Shown: positions 17,990-26,512 of the stretch, piece by piece
Position numbering within the stretch: position 1 is the stretch's first letter
How the letters are laid out: each line of letters opens with the position of its first letter
Assembly: GCA_910579615.1 (NCBI GenBank)
Contig: CAJTUA010000021.1
Location: 10,335 to 74,334 of the forward strand
Length of the DNA: 64,000 nucleotides
From: an uncultured Lachnospiraceae bacterium
Lineage (GTDB): Bacteria; Bacillota; Clostridia; Lachnospirales; Lachnospiraceae
Direction of reading: 5' to 3'
Program-made: the position numbers and the translations under genes
Notes under the pieces: generated by a model
What the model saw: the letters and a program-made list of their open reading frames with translations, nothing else
Databases searched by the model: none
Told to the model about the DNA's origin: nothing

Positions 17990-18074
17990 CCTGTTGGGAG
18001 AACAGAGGGAAAGCCATTAGGGAATGCTGCCCGTAACAGGCGCATTCCCAAAGCTTCCTGGTGAATGAAACAGG
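17990..18074 (+). promoter_or_regulatory. Structured leader upstream of ddh
   Basis: Nested pairing is visible: GGGAATGC (18020-18027) with GCATTCCC (18042-18049), inside it GCC with GGC, outside it GGAAAGC (18008-18014, one bulge) with GCTTCC (18053-18058), and outermost CCTGTT (17990-17995) with AACAGG (18069-18074). A competing small hairpin CTGTT/AACAG (17991-18005) would break the outer helix. This is what a switching leader could look like, but I do not recognise a known riboswitch class in it. Confidence 0.45.
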
Positions 18075-18102
18075 ATAAAAAATACAGGAAAGAGGGATTG
18101 GT

Positions 18103-19089
18103 ATGAGTACAAGAATCGGAATTTTAGGCTACGGTAATTTGGGAAGGGGCGTGGAGTGCGCCATCCGCCAGAACCCGGATATGGAACTTGTGGCGGTTTT
18201 TACCCGCAGGGCACCGGAGACGGTATCCATCCTTACCGATGGGGTAGCCATCTGCCCGGTGGCGGAGGCGGCACAGTGGAAGGACAAGATTGATGTGATG
18301 ATTTTGTGCGGGGGCAGTGCAACCGACCTGCCGACGCAGACGGCGGAGTACGCGAAATATTTCAATGTGGTGGACAGCTTTGATACCCATGCGCGCATTC
18401 CGGAGCATTTTGCAAATGTGGACAGGGCGGCGAAGGAGGGCGGGCATATTGCCGTTATCAGCGCAGGCTGGGACCCGGGGATGTTTTCGTTAAACCGCCT
18501 TTATGCAGGAGCGATTCTCCCGGAGGGGAAGGATTACACGTTCTGGGGCAGGGGGGTCAGCCAGGGGCATTCGGATGCCATCCGCCGCGTTCCGGGCGTA
18601 AAAAATGCAAAGCAGTATACGGTTCCGGTGCCAGGTGCGCTTGAGGCCGTGCGCGCCGGGGAAAATCCGGAACTTACGACAAGGCAAAAGCATACGAGGG
18701 AATGCTATGTTGTGCTTGAGGAGGGCGCGGACGCAGCAAGGGTGGAGGAAGAAATCAAGACCATGCCGAATTATTTTGCCGACTATGACACGACTGTGCA
18801 TTTTATCAGCGAGGAGGAGCTTTTGGCAAACCACAGCGGCATCCCGCACGGCGGCTTTGTTATCCGCAGCGGCGTGACGGGATGGGAGAAAGAAAATAAG
18901 CATGTCATCGAGTACCAGCTAAAGCTTGATTCGAACCCGGAATTTACGTCGAGCGTGCTGGTTTGCTGTGCGCGGGCGGCGCACCGCCTTGCCATGGAGG
19001 GCGGGGTTGGCTGTAAAACCCTGTTTGACATTGCCCCGGCATATCTGAGCGTAAAGAGCGGGGAAGAATTAAGAGCTGGTTTGCTTTAA
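18103..19089 (+). CDS. ddh: meso-Diaminopimelate D-dehydrogenase
   Basis: A 328-residue NADPH-dependent enzyme that makes meso-2,6-diaminopimelate from tetrahydrodipicolinate in one step, for lysine and peptidoglycan. The N-terminal dinucleotide-binding motif GILGYGNLGRGVE is followed by the family's conserved segments MILCGGSATDLP, VDSFDTHARIPEHF, SAGWDPGMFSLNR, FWGRGVSQGHSDAIRRVPGV and VIEYQLKLDSNPEFTSSVLVC. Length is normal. An unusual RNA-like structure lies between 17990 and 18074, immediately upstream, and could regulate expression. RBS AGGAAAGAGGG precedes the ATG. Assignment is secure. Confidence 0.96.
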   Translation: MSTRIGILGYGNLGRGVECAIRQNPDMELVAVFTRRAPETVSILTDGVAICPVAEAAQWKDKIDVMILCGGSATDLPTQTAEYAKYFNVVDSFDTHARIPEHFANVDRAAKEGGHIAVISAGWDPGMFSLNRLYAGAILPEGKDYTFWGRGVSQGHSDAIRRVPGVKNAKQYTVPVPGALEAVRAGENPELTTRQKHTRECYVVLEEGADAARVEEEIKTMPNYFADYDTTVHFISEEELLANHSGIPHGGFVIRSGVTGWEKENKHVIEYQLKLDSNPEFTSSVLVCCARAAHRLAMEGGVGCKTLFDIAPAYLSVKSGEELRAGLL

Positions 19090-19201
19090 GGGGAAAGAAG
19101 GGGCTGTTTGCAATGGCAGTCGGTGGCAGATGTTTTTCCATGCCATTTGCAGATGGGATACGAACCATACAATAGAAAACTTTTGAGAAATGGAGTAGGC
19201 T

Positions 19202-20590
19202 ATGCAAGAACAGAAGAAACTACAGGGAAACCCGCTCGGCATCCTGTCAATCCGCAAACTTTTGATGAAGTTTACCGTGCCGAGCATTGTCGCAATGCTG
19301 ACAAGTGCGCTCTACAACATTGTAGACCAGTATTTCATTGGCAACAGTGTCGGGGAGCTTGGGAATGCGGCAACCAATATCGCGTTCCCGCTCACAACCT
19401 GCTGCATCGCGATTGCACTGCTTTTTGGCATTGGCGGCGCGGCGGCATTTAATCTGGCAAAGGGCGCGGGGGATGATGAGACGGCAGTTTACTATTTGGG
19501 CAATGCAATGACGGGGATGCTTGCAATCGGGACAATTTTATTCCTGGTTACGCAGCTTTTCCTCAATCCGATGCTGCGTTTTTTCGGTGCGCCAGAAAGT
19601 ATTATGGGGTATGCCCACACCTATGTCAGCATTACCTCCATCGGCTTTCCGATGTTGATTTTTTCAAGCGGCGGCGGGCATTTAATCCGCGCCGACGGCA
19701 GCCCGAATTTTTCGATGCTGTGCAATATTGTTGGCGCGGTAATCAACACGGTATTGGATGCACTCTTTGTTTTTGGCTTTGACATGGGGATGGCGGGAGC
19801 GGCGCTCGCGACCATTATTGGGCAGTATGTGTCCGGTTTTCTGGCGATTTATTATCTGGCGCACTGCAAGACCGTCACCGTCAAAGCAAGGCATTTGCGT
19901 CTGCACGCCAAATATGTAGCGCGCGTGGCATCGCTCGGCGCGGCACCGTGCAGCAACCAGCTTGCGATGATGGTGGTACAGCTGGTCATGAATAAATCAC
20001 TGACCTATTATGGCGGGCAGTCCAGTTACGGCGAAGAGGTGCCGCTTGCCTGCGCAGGCATTATCTCGAAGGTAAACCAGGTTTATTTTTCGTTTATCAT
20101 CGGGCTTTCGCAGGGGATGCAGCCAATTATCAGCTTTAATTATGGCGCGGGGAAATATGGGCGTGTAAAGAAGGCATTCCTGACTTCGGCATCCATCGGC
20201 TTTGTGATTTCACTGGTGGCGTTCGCGCTCTTTCAGTTCATCCCACGCCAGATTATCCAGGTTTTCGGGGAGGGCTCGGAGGAATATATTGCGTTCTCCG
20301 TCAGCTATTTCCGGGTGTTTTTGTTTTTTACTTTTTTGAATTTCCTACAGCCATTGACTTCCAATTGTTTTACCGCAATCGGGAAGCCGCTAATCGGAAT
20401 GTTTCTCTCGCTTACGCGCCAGATTATCTTCCTGCTTCCTCTCATTGTATGCCTGCCGTTTATCATTGGCATTGATGGGATTCTTTATGCGGGACCAATT
20501 GCGGACGGGCTGGCGGCAGTGGTTTCCTTTGTGATGATTTCAAAGGAATTAAAAAAACCGAACTACCGGCTGGACGCGGAACGAGCCTAA
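19202..20590 (+). CDS. MATE family efflux transporter (1)
   Basis: A 462-residue membrane protein with 12 predicted helices in two homologous halves, typical of the DinF/NorM-like MATE group: SIRKLLMKFTVPSIVAMLTSALYNIVDQYFIGN at the start and PLACAGIISKVNQVYFSFIIGLSQGMQPIISFNYGAGKY in the second half. It exports cationic drugs or other small molecules by Na+ or H+ antiport. ATG 19202 follows a GGAG at 8 bases. Another MATE gene follows 67 bp downstream, so the two form a pair. Substrate unknown. Confidence 0.93.
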   Translation: MQEQKKLQGNPLGILSIRKLLMKFTVPSIVAMLTSALYNIVDQYFIGNSVGELGNAATNIAFPLTTCCIAIALLFGIGGAAAFNLAKGAGDDETAVYYLGNAMTGMLAIGTILFLVTQLFLNPMLRFFGAPESIMGYAHTYVSITSIGFPMLIFSSGGGHLIRADGSPNFSMLCNIVGAVINTVLDALFVFGFDMGMAGAALATIIGQYVSGFLAIYYLAHCKTVTVKARHLRLHAKYVARVASLGAAPCSNQLAMMVVQLVMNKSLTYYGGQSSYGEEVPLACAGIISKVNQVYFSFIIGLSQGMQPIISFNYGAGKYGRVKKAFLTSASIGFVISLVAFALFQFIPRQIIQVFGEGSEEYIAFSVSYFRVFLFFTFLNFLQPLTSNCFTAIGKPLIGMFLSLTRQIIFLLPLIVCLPFIIGIDGILYAGPIADGLAAVVSFVMISKELKKPNYRLDAERA

Positions 20591-20657
20591 GATACAAAGA
20601 AGGGATTTGGCATAAGTGGAAACGTAAAGGAATCAGAGGAGTAGAATCGGAGGTTTT

Positions 20658-22040
20658 ATGGCTTCTTATACAAAAAATATGACGGAGGGGAAGCCTGCGA
20701 AGCTGATTTTCCTGTTCGCGCTGCCGCTCATGTCAGGAAATATTTTCCAACAGCTTTATACCGTGGTGGACACGGCGGTGGTCGGGAAATTCTTAGGCGT
20801 TGACGCGCTTGCGGCGGTGGGGGCGGCAGATTGGACAAACTGGATGATGCTCGGCATTATCCAGGGCTTTACGCAGGGATTTGCCATTCGGATGGCACAG
20901 GAATTCGGCGCGGGGCATAAAAAGAGCCTGCGCCATACCATCGCGGATTCCGCTGTACTTGCGGCGGTGATTTCTGTTTTGCTGGTTGCGGCGGGGCAGG
21001 GCTTTGTGCACCCGCTTTTGAAGCTCTTAAAAACACCGGACAATATTATGGGCGGGGCGCTTTTATATCTGCGCGTTATCTTTGTTGGGATTCCGGTTGT
21101 GATGCTCTACAACATGCTTGCCTGCATCCTGCGCTCGATGGGCGATGCCAGGACACCGCTGATTGCGATGGGAGTAGCCTCCGCGGTCAATATCGTACTG
21201 GATTTTTTATTCGTCATGGGGTTTGGCTGGGGGATTGCCGGGGCAGCGGTGGCGACACTGATTGCACAGCTGGTCTCAAGCCTGTACTGCCTGTATCACA
21301 TTCGCCATATGGACGGGGAGGTGTTTTCCTTTGCGGCAGGGGATTTTTCGCTGCGGGGGCAGGCGGCGCGCAGAGGAAAGCTTTTGCTGCTTGGTCTGCC
21401 GATGGCCTTTCAGAATGCGGTGATTGCGGTCGGCGGCATGATTGTGCAGTCGGTTGTCAATGATTTCGGCGTTATTTTCATCGCGGGCTTTACCGCGACA
21501 AACAAGCTCTACGGGCTTCTTGAGATTGCGGCGACCTCCTACGGTTACACGATGGTAACCTATGCCGGGCAGAACGTCGGGGCGCAAAAATATGACAGGA
21601 TAAGGAGCGGCATGCGCGCGGCGGTGTGGATTGCACTTGCTACATCGGTCGTTATCGCAGCCGTGATGCTCCTGTTTGGGAAGGGGATTCTTGGAGGCTT
21701 TATTTCCAGGAAGGAGCCGGAGAAATTTGCGCAGACCCTGGTGGTAGCGTACCGCTATCTTGCGCTTATGAGCCTGTTTTTGCCGGTTCTTTATATCCTG
21801 CATGTGGCGCGCTCGGCAATTCAGGGGATGGGAAATACTTTGCTTCCGATGCTTTCCGGTATCGCGGAATTTCTTATGCGCACGCTCTCGGCACTGTTTT
21901 TGCCGCGCATTGTGGGGGAAAACGGTATTTTCTTTGCGGAAATCATGGCGTGGGTGGGTGCGGATGTCGTGCTGGTTGCCAGTTATTTTTATGTTTCGCG
22001 CAGATTGTTCCGAAAACAGGAGGCGCGGAGTATGAAATGA
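20658..22040 (+). CDS. MATE family efflux transporter (2)
   Basis: A 460-residue MATE transporter with 12 predicted helices, distinct from but related to its upstream neighbour (GKPAKLIFLFALPLMSGNIFQQLYTVVDTAVVGKFLG; LLGLPMAFQNAVIAVGGMIVQSVVN). The start is supported by GGAGG eight bases before the ATG. Two adjacent MATE genes in one direction are common in Lachnospiraceae and do not necessarily form one complex. Substrate unknown. Confidence 0.93.
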   Translation: MASYTKNMTEGKPAKLIFLFALPLMSGNIFQQLYTVVDTAVVGKFLGVDALAAVGAADWTNWMMLGIIQGFTQGFAIRMAQEFGAGHKKSLRHTIADSAVLAAVISVLLVAAGQGFVHPLLKLLKTPDNIMGGALLYLRVIFVGIPVVMLYNMLACILRSMGDARTPLIAMGVASAVNIVLDFLFVMGFGWGIAGAAVATLIAQLVSSLYCLYHIRHMDGEVFSFAAGDFSLRGQAARRGKLLLLGLPMAFQNAVIAVGGMIVQSVVNDFGVIFIAGFTATNKLYGLLEIAATSYGYTMVTYAGQNVGAQKYDRIRSGMRAAVWIALATSVVIAAVMLLFGKGILGGFISRKEPEKFAQTLVVAYRYLALMSLFLPVLYILHVARSAIQGMGNTLLPMLSGIAEFLMRTLSALFLPRIVGENGIFFAEIMAWVGADVVLVASYFYVSRRLFRKQEARSMK

Positions 22041-22159
22041 TACCGTGACAGGGGAAAAGGCAAACGCGGCGGACTTTGTTTCTTAAAAAATTTTTTTGGA
22101 AATCTTGACATTTTTGGATTTGCGCTTTTTTATGCGCAGGGGCGCGCATGGAATTTAGC

Positions 22160-22367
22160 TGCTTAGAGTGCAGATTTTGATGAAGAGAACCTAAAATATA
22201 TGACCTGCTATGTTGTCTGGAAGGAGCACCTTCCATATGCCTATGAGGTAAAATTCGCGCCAGACATGGCACCTTATGACAATTACTGCTATACGGTTGA
22301 CCTTTATACCGGCGATGTATTGGAGGGAGACTGTGTGGCTGCGCAGCCAAAATCAAAAAATAAATAA
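22160..22367 (+). pseudogene. C-terminal remnant of a PepSY-like protein
   Basis: The open stretch reads ...ADFDEENLKYMTCYVVW, then KEHLPYAYEVKFAPDMAPYD and CYTVDLYTGDVLEGDCV before a stop at 22365. This resembles the end of a PepSY-type domain (the VDLYTGDVLEG part), but a stop codon precedes it (TAG near 22165) and there is no N-terminal half. ATG 22200 has no ribosome site. I take it as a degraded gene end, not a working small gene. Confidence 0.5.
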
Positions 22368-22410
22368 TGTTTGGTCATCGGGAAAGGAAATATTCCATCT
22401 TAACCCTGAC

Positions 22411-22440
22411 TTGACAAAGGAAACATTTCCGTGATATACT
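22411..22440 (+). promoter_or_regulatory. Sigma-A promoter of the AraC regulator gene
   Basis: TTGACA (22411-22416) and TATACT (22435-22440) are separated by 18 bases. The predicted start of transcription, near 22447, abuts the operator-like sequence at 22451. Confidence 0.8.
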
Positions 22441-22450
22441 TGTAAAATAA

Positions 22451-22467
22451 GTTAGCGGCTACTAACC
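22451..22467. promoter_or_regulatory. Operator-like inverted repeat O1 (GTTAG-N6-CTAAC)
   Basis: GTTAG CGGCTA CTAACC lies just downstream of the predicted transcription start. The same half-sites and spacing recur at 22495 and 23627. It overlaps an RNA hairpin GCGGCTAC/GTAGCCGC (22455-22478), and like O3 it is followed by CAAAGTA. Confidence 0.65.
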
Positions 22468-22494
22468 AAAGTAGCCGCGTTTGTTGCGCCATAG

Positions 22495-22511
22495 ATTAGT
22501 TTAAGCTAACC
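22495..22511. promoter_or_regulatory. Operator-like inverted repeat O2 (ATTAG-N6-CTAACC)
   Basis: ATTAG TTTAAG CTAACC, the same arrangement as O1 with one weaker half-site, 44 bp downstream of O1 in the leader of the AraC gene. Confidence 0.5.
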
Positions 22512-22587
22512 TATAATAGTTATAATTGATTAAGGTTTGCCAGGTGTGACTTGAAAGGGAAAATTGGAAAGAAGGAAGATGATAGGT

Positions 22588-23553
22588 ATGAGAGAGAGGC
22601 TATTTGATGGTACGGCGGACAAAAATGCTAAGGTTCTGCATAAAAGCGAGGACTGCATTGTCTATCAGATAAAAAATGGGGACGGGGAGCTTCGAATAAC
22701 TGAATATCAGGTTTTTTCCGGTATATGGCTGTGTTATAAGGATGCACATACACAAAGTTTTACTTACCCGGATTCGTATCCGGACGGGCTGCTTGAAATT
22801 ACCCATTGCCGGGAGGGAAGATTTGAATATGATACCGGGGAGCATTTCTTTTATTTGTCGGAAGGGGATATCTCGGTCTGTAAAAGCAGGGCGGGGGGAG
22901 CGGCCGTATACTGCCCAAACCGGCATTACCACGGGGTAACAGTTTTGATTGACCCCACACATGCGCCCTCCTGCCTGTCATGCTTTCTGGAGGATGTCGA
23001 TGTAAGACCCGCAGGGCTTTTGAAAAAATTCTGCGGGGAGGACGGATATTTTATAATGCGCTCGACTGCACGCTTAGAGCATGTTTTTTCTGAATTATAT
23101 TCGGTTCCGCAGGATATGTACAGAGGTTATTTTAAAGTAAAGATTCTGGAGCTGCTGATGTTTCTAAACAGCCTGGACGTGGGTCTTTCGCAGGAAAAGC
23201 AGCGTTCCTGCTCAAAAACCCAGGTGGAGCTTGCAAAGCAGGTGTGCCAGTTTATCAATGTACATATGGATATCCGGCTGACAATTGAACAGTTGGCAGA
23301 ACGCTTTTTTGTGTCGCCCGCGCAGCTGAGGAAATGTTTTTACAGCGTATACGGCGAATCCATATACGCGTATATCCGGGCATATAAAATGAGGTCGGCG
23401 GCAAGCTGCCTGAAGACAACAGGGCAGGCTGTCTCGGAAATCGCAGGAGCCTTTGGCTATGATAACAGCAGCAAATTTTCAAAAGCTTTCCGTGATGTGA
23501 TGGGGGTATCCCCGACGGAATACAGGCAGAACATATGTGGGGGCATGGAGTGA
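22588..23553 (+). CDS. AraC-family transcriptional regulator
   Basis: About 321 residues. The C-terminal 100 residues are a double helix-turn-helix of the AraC type (IRLTIEQLAERFFVSPAQLRKCF; YIRAYKMRSAASCLKTTGQAVSEIAGAFGYDNSSKFSKAFRDVMGVSPTEYR). The N-terminal two thirds would sense a ligand. Three starts are possible (TTG 22564, ATG 22579, ATG 22588); I prefer 22588 because AAGGAAG lies at a fitting distance. It is followed by a ferric-siderophore-type ABC operon, and AraC regulators of this layout often activate uptake when bound to the siderophore. The GTTAG-N6-CTAAC repeats flank it on the upstream side and again before the permease gene. Confidence 0.92.
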   Translation: MRERLFDGTADKNAKVLHKSEDCIVYQIKNGDGELRITEYQVFSGIWLCYKDAHTQSFTYPDSYPDGLLEITHCREGRFEYDTGEHFFYLSEGDISVCKSRAGGAAVYCPNRHYHGVTVLIDPTHAPSCLSCFLEDVDVRPAGLLKKFCGEDGYFIMRSTARLEHVFSELYSVPQDMYRGYFKVKILELLMFLNSLDVGLSQEKQRSCSKTQVELAKQVCQFINVHMDIRLTIEQLAERFFVSPAQLRKCFYSVYGESIYAYIRAYKMRSAASCLKTTGQAVSEIAGAFGYDNSSKFSKAFRDVMGVSPTEYRQNICGGME

Positions 23554-23612
23554 AATATCATTTTGGAGCAGGAAAAATACTTTTTGGAGTAGAGCAGCTG
23601 GCGGCGTTGGGT

Positions 23613-23618
23613 TATAAT
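23613..23618 (+). promoter_or_regulatory. -10 element of the iron-uptake operon
   Basis: TATAAT ends nine bases before operator O3, so transcription should start inside or beside it. No good -35 is visible at 16-18 bases, which fits a promoter that needs an activator such as the AraC protein. Confidence 0.5.
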
Positions 23619-23626
23619 TGCCCTCG

Positions 23627-23646
23627 TGGTTAGTGATTGCTAACCA
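23627..23646. promoter_or_regulatory. Operator-like inverted repeat O3 (TGGTTAG-N6-CTAACCA)
   Basis: The best copy: a perfect 7-bp inverted repeat around TGATTG, placed over the predicted transcription start of the uptake operon and 5 bases before the AAGGAGGG ribosome site. Suits an iron-responsive repressor of the DtxR type or the AraC protein itself; which one cannot be told. Confidence 0.7.
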
Positions 23647-23664
23647 AAGTAAGGAGGGATTGCT

Positions 23665-24699
23665 ATTAAACGGAATTTACTTACCGCAATTCTGGCGGTG
23701 GTTTTACTTATTTTATCCTTTGGTTCCCTGTTTATCGGTGTTTTAGATGTGAACGCCTCCGGGCTGTTAAGCGGCGATACACAACAGTGGGAGATTTTTC
23801 TGATTTCGCGCCTCCCGCGCCTGCTTGCCATATTGTGCACGGGTGTGGGAATGAGTGTTGCGGGGCTGATTATGCAGCAGCTTTGCATGAATAAGTTTGT
23901 ATCCCCTACAACAGGAGCTACCATTTCATCAGCACAGTTCGGGATTTTGCTCGCGCTGCTTTTTATGCCATCCTCTACCCTGTGGGGGCGTGCGGTTCTG
24001 GCGTTCGTCTTCGCGGTTCTGGGAACCTGGGTTTTTGTATGGTTCATTCAGCATATTCAGTTTAAGGATGTTGTGATGGTGCCTTTGGTTGGGATTATGT
24101 TCGGCAACGTAATCAACGGTATCACGAGCTACCTTGCTTACAAGTATGACATGACACAGGCATTATCTACTTGGCTGGTAGGGCATTTTTCGATGGTGCT
24201 GCGGGGACGCTATGAGATTGTTTACCTCGTCGTCCCACTGGTGGTTCTGGCATTTATTTTTGCCAACCATTTTAACATTGTGGGTATGGGAAAGGATTTC
24301 TCCACAAACCTCGGTGTCCACTACAATGTCATTTTGTTTATGGGGCTGAGCATTGCGGCAATGATAACGGCATCCATCGTGGTGGTAGTCGGCTCGATTT
24401 CCTATATTGGCCTAATCGTTCCGAATGTGGTGGCGATGTTTAAGGGGGATAAAATCCGCGGCACGCTGATTGACACTGCCTTGTTTGGCTCAATATTTGT
24501 TCTGGTATGCGACATGATTGGACGTATCGTGATTGCACCGTATGAGCTGCCAATCGAATTGATTATCGGTATCATAGGCAGCATTGTGTTTGTCGGATTG
24601 CTGATGTACCGGCTAAAGCACGGGCGCAGGGCGGTTCGGCTTGGGGCTGTGTGTGGCAGCGGCTGTGGCATTGCGGTGAAAGAAGGGGGGAAAAAATGA
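23665..24699 (+). CDS. FecCD-type iron-siderophore ABC permease (1), apparent ATT start
   Basis: A 344-residue permease with about nine or ten hydrophobic segments and FecCD motifs (RLPRLLAILCTGVGMSVAGLIMQQL; VVVVGSISYIGLIVPNVVAMFKG). The frame is open from 23659. The natural N-terminus for the family is MKRNLLTAILAVVLLILSFG, yet the codon at the M position, 23665, is ATT. A strong AAGGAGGG sits at 23651-23658, exactly right for 23665, while the first conventional start in frame, GTG 23698, has no ribosome site and would cut into the first helix. I therefore annotate a rare ATT start, or a sequencing or mutational change of ATG. It imports ferric siderophore or haem with the next three genes. 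Confidence 0.88.
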   Translation: MKRNLLTAILAVVLLILSFGSLFIGVLDVNASGLLSGDTQQWEIFLISRLPRLLAILCTGVGMSVAGLIMQQLCMNKFVSPTTGATISSAQFGILLALLFMPSSTLWGRAVLAFVFAVLGTWVFVWFIQHIQFKDVVMVPLVGIMFGNVINGITSYLAYKYDMTQALSTWLVGHFSMVLRGRYEIVYLVVPLVVLAFIFANHFNIVGMGKDFSTNLGVHYNVILFMGLSIAAMITASIVVVVGSISYIGLIVPNVVAMFKGDKIRGTLIDTALFGSIFVLVCDMIGRIVIAPYELPIELIIGIIGSIVFVGLLMYRLKHGRRAVRLGAVCGSGCGIAVKEGGKK

Positions 24700-25676
24700 A
24701 AACAAAGTCCCAGCGTTTTCCAAACAAAATAAAATTGATTGCCATGGTGGTGATTGTCCTTATCTGCTCCGCGGCATATCTGTTTCTTTCCGTAAAATTC
24801 GGAAATCCGAAGCTGTTTCGGTATGCGATGAAAATCCGCACGCCCAAACTGGTTGTAATGCTGATTACCGCGTTTTCAATTGGCGGCGCTTCGATTGTAT
24901 TCCAGTCCATTATCAACAATACAATCGTAACCCCATGTCTTTTGGGAATGAATGCGCTTTATACGCTGATACATACTGCAGTTTACTTTTTTGCCGGCGC
25001 CGCCAGTCTTTTTGTGGTAAATACAAATGCGGCATTCCTCATGGATATTCTCCTGATGGGGATGACGGCAACTTTTATCTACAGCTATCTTTTCAAAAAG
25101 ACAAAACATAATGTGCTTTATGTACTGTTGATTGGCACGGTGCTGACCTCATTTTTTTCCAGTATCCAGACAACGCTGACAAGGATTATGGACCCGAATG
25201 AATATGATACGCTGCTTAGCACATTGGTGGCAAGCTTTAGCAATATCAACACGGAAATCATTCTTCTTGCGGTTATTATACTTGCAGTTTTGATTTTTGT
25301 CCTGCGCAGGGATTTGGCGCTGCTTGATGTCCTGACACTGGGCAAGGACCAGGCGACCAATCTGGGGGTGGATTATGACAAAAGCATCCGGCGTCTGCTG
25401 CTCGGTGTTACAATCTGCATTGCGGTTGCGACTGCGATGGTCGGTCCGATTTCTTTTCTGGGTCTGATTATTGCCAATCTGTCAAGGCAGCTTCTGAAAA
25501 CCTACCGGCATTCGCAGCTTATATTTGGCGCGACACTGTTTGGTATGATTGTCCTGATTGGCGGACAGTGCATCGTGGAACGTATTTTTGTTTATTCCGT
25601 TCCCGTCAGTGTGTTTATCTCCGTGGGGGGCGGAATTTATTTTTTGTTCCTGCTGCTGAAAAACGGGAGAAAATAG
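24696..25676 (+). CDS. FecCD-type iron-siderophore ABC permease (2)
   Basis: A 326-residue second permease (MKTKSQRFPNKIKLIAMVV; GGASIVFQSIINNTIVTPCLLGMNALYTLIHTAVYF; VGPISFLGLIIANLSRQL). The ATG overlaps the stop of the first permease in ATGA, so the two are translationally coupled and should form a heterodimeric membrane core. I chose ATG 24696 over the longer GTG 24651 because of this coupling and the GGGGGG-rich ribosome site. Confidence 0.93.
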   Translation: MKTKSQRFPNKIKLIAMVVIVLICSAAYLFLSVKFGNPKLFRYAMKIRTPKLVVMLITAFSIGGASIVFQSIINNTIVTPCLLGMNALYTLIHTAVYFFAGAASLFVVNTNAAFLMDILLMGMTATFIYSYLFKKTKHNVLYVLLIGTVLTSFFSSIQTTLTRIMDPNEYDTLLSTLVASFSNINTEIILLAVIILAVLIFVLRRDLALLDVLTLGKDQATNLGVDYDKSIRRLLLGVTICIAVATAMVGPISFLGLIIANLSRQLLKTYRHSQLIFGATLFGMIVLIGGQCIVERIFVYSVPVSVFISVGGGIYFLFLLLKNGRK

Positions 25677-25722
25677 TTGGAAATTTTGGCGTGCGCAAAA
25701 GGAAGCGCAGAAATGAGGGAAA

Positions 25723-26475
25723 ATGAATGTCGAGAAATTGGTAAAAAAATATGACGGGAAACCTGTCGTAAATGAAGTAAGTTTTGGGATTCCAAAAGGA
25801 AAGGTTATTTCGCTCATCGGACCAAACGGCGCGGGAAAATCTACGGTTATGGGGATAATATCGCGGCTGATTGCCAAGGACGGGGGCAATGTGGAGTTTG
25901 AGGGGGCGGATATTTCGAAATGGAAGAGCAAGGAGCTCTCGAAACGCCTGGCAATCCTGACGCAGAGCAACAATATCCAGATGAAACTTACCGTGGAGGA
26001 GCTGGTTGCCTTCGGGCGCTTCCCCTATTCAGGGGGACGCCTTACCGGGGAGGACAGAGCAATCATAGAACGTGCGATTTCATATATGGAGCTTGAAGAT
26101 TTTCGTGGCCGTTTTATTGATGAGCTTTCCGGCGGACAAAGGCAGAGGGCTTATATCGCGATGGTCATCGCGCAGGATACCGAGTACGTTTTGTTGGATG
26201 AGCCTACCAATAACCTGGATATTTATCATGCGACCAATATGATGAAAATTGTCCGCAGGCTCTGTGATGAACTGAAAAAAACAGTGATTTTGGTGCTGCA
26301 TGAAATCAATTACGCAGCGTTTTATTCTGATAATATCTGTGCTTTTAAAGACGGGAAAATCATAAAATTCGGGACAGTGCAGGAGGTGATGACGAAAGAA
26401 AATCTGTCGGAAATCTATGGTGTGGACTTTGAGATTATGGAAATCGAGGGGAAACCTTTGTCCATCTATTATTGA
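25723..26475 (+). CDS. Iron-siderophore ABC transporter ATP-binding protein
   Basis: A 250-residue ATPase of the FepC/FhuC group: Walker A GPNGAGKST, Q-loop in ILTQSNN, signature LSGGQRQRAYIA, Walker B YVLLDEPTNNLD and H-loop VLHEIN. It powers the two permeases just upstream; the gap is 46 bp with a GAGGG ribosome site. Confidence 0.95.
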   Translation: MNVEKLVKKYDGKPVVNEVSFGIPKGKVISLIGPNGAGKSTVMGIISRLIAKDGGNVEFEGADISKWKSKELSKRLAILTQSNNIQMKLTVEELVAFGRFPYSGGRLTGEDRAIIERAISYMELEDFRGRFIDELSGGQRQRAYIAMVIAQDTEYVLLDEPTNNLDIYHATNMMKIVRRLCDELKKTVILVLHEINYAAFYSDNICAFKDGKIIKFGTVQEVMTKENLSEIYGVDFEIMEIEGKPLSIYY

Positions 26476-26512
26476 CCGTCTGTCAAAAATAAAAATATAA
26501 GGAGTATGAGTT

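Noticed and set aside
17940..18102. Lysine riboswitch or T-box before ddh
   Set aside because: Helices are present, but neither the conserved lysine-riboswitch core nor the T-box motif AGGGTGGNACCGCG can be found.
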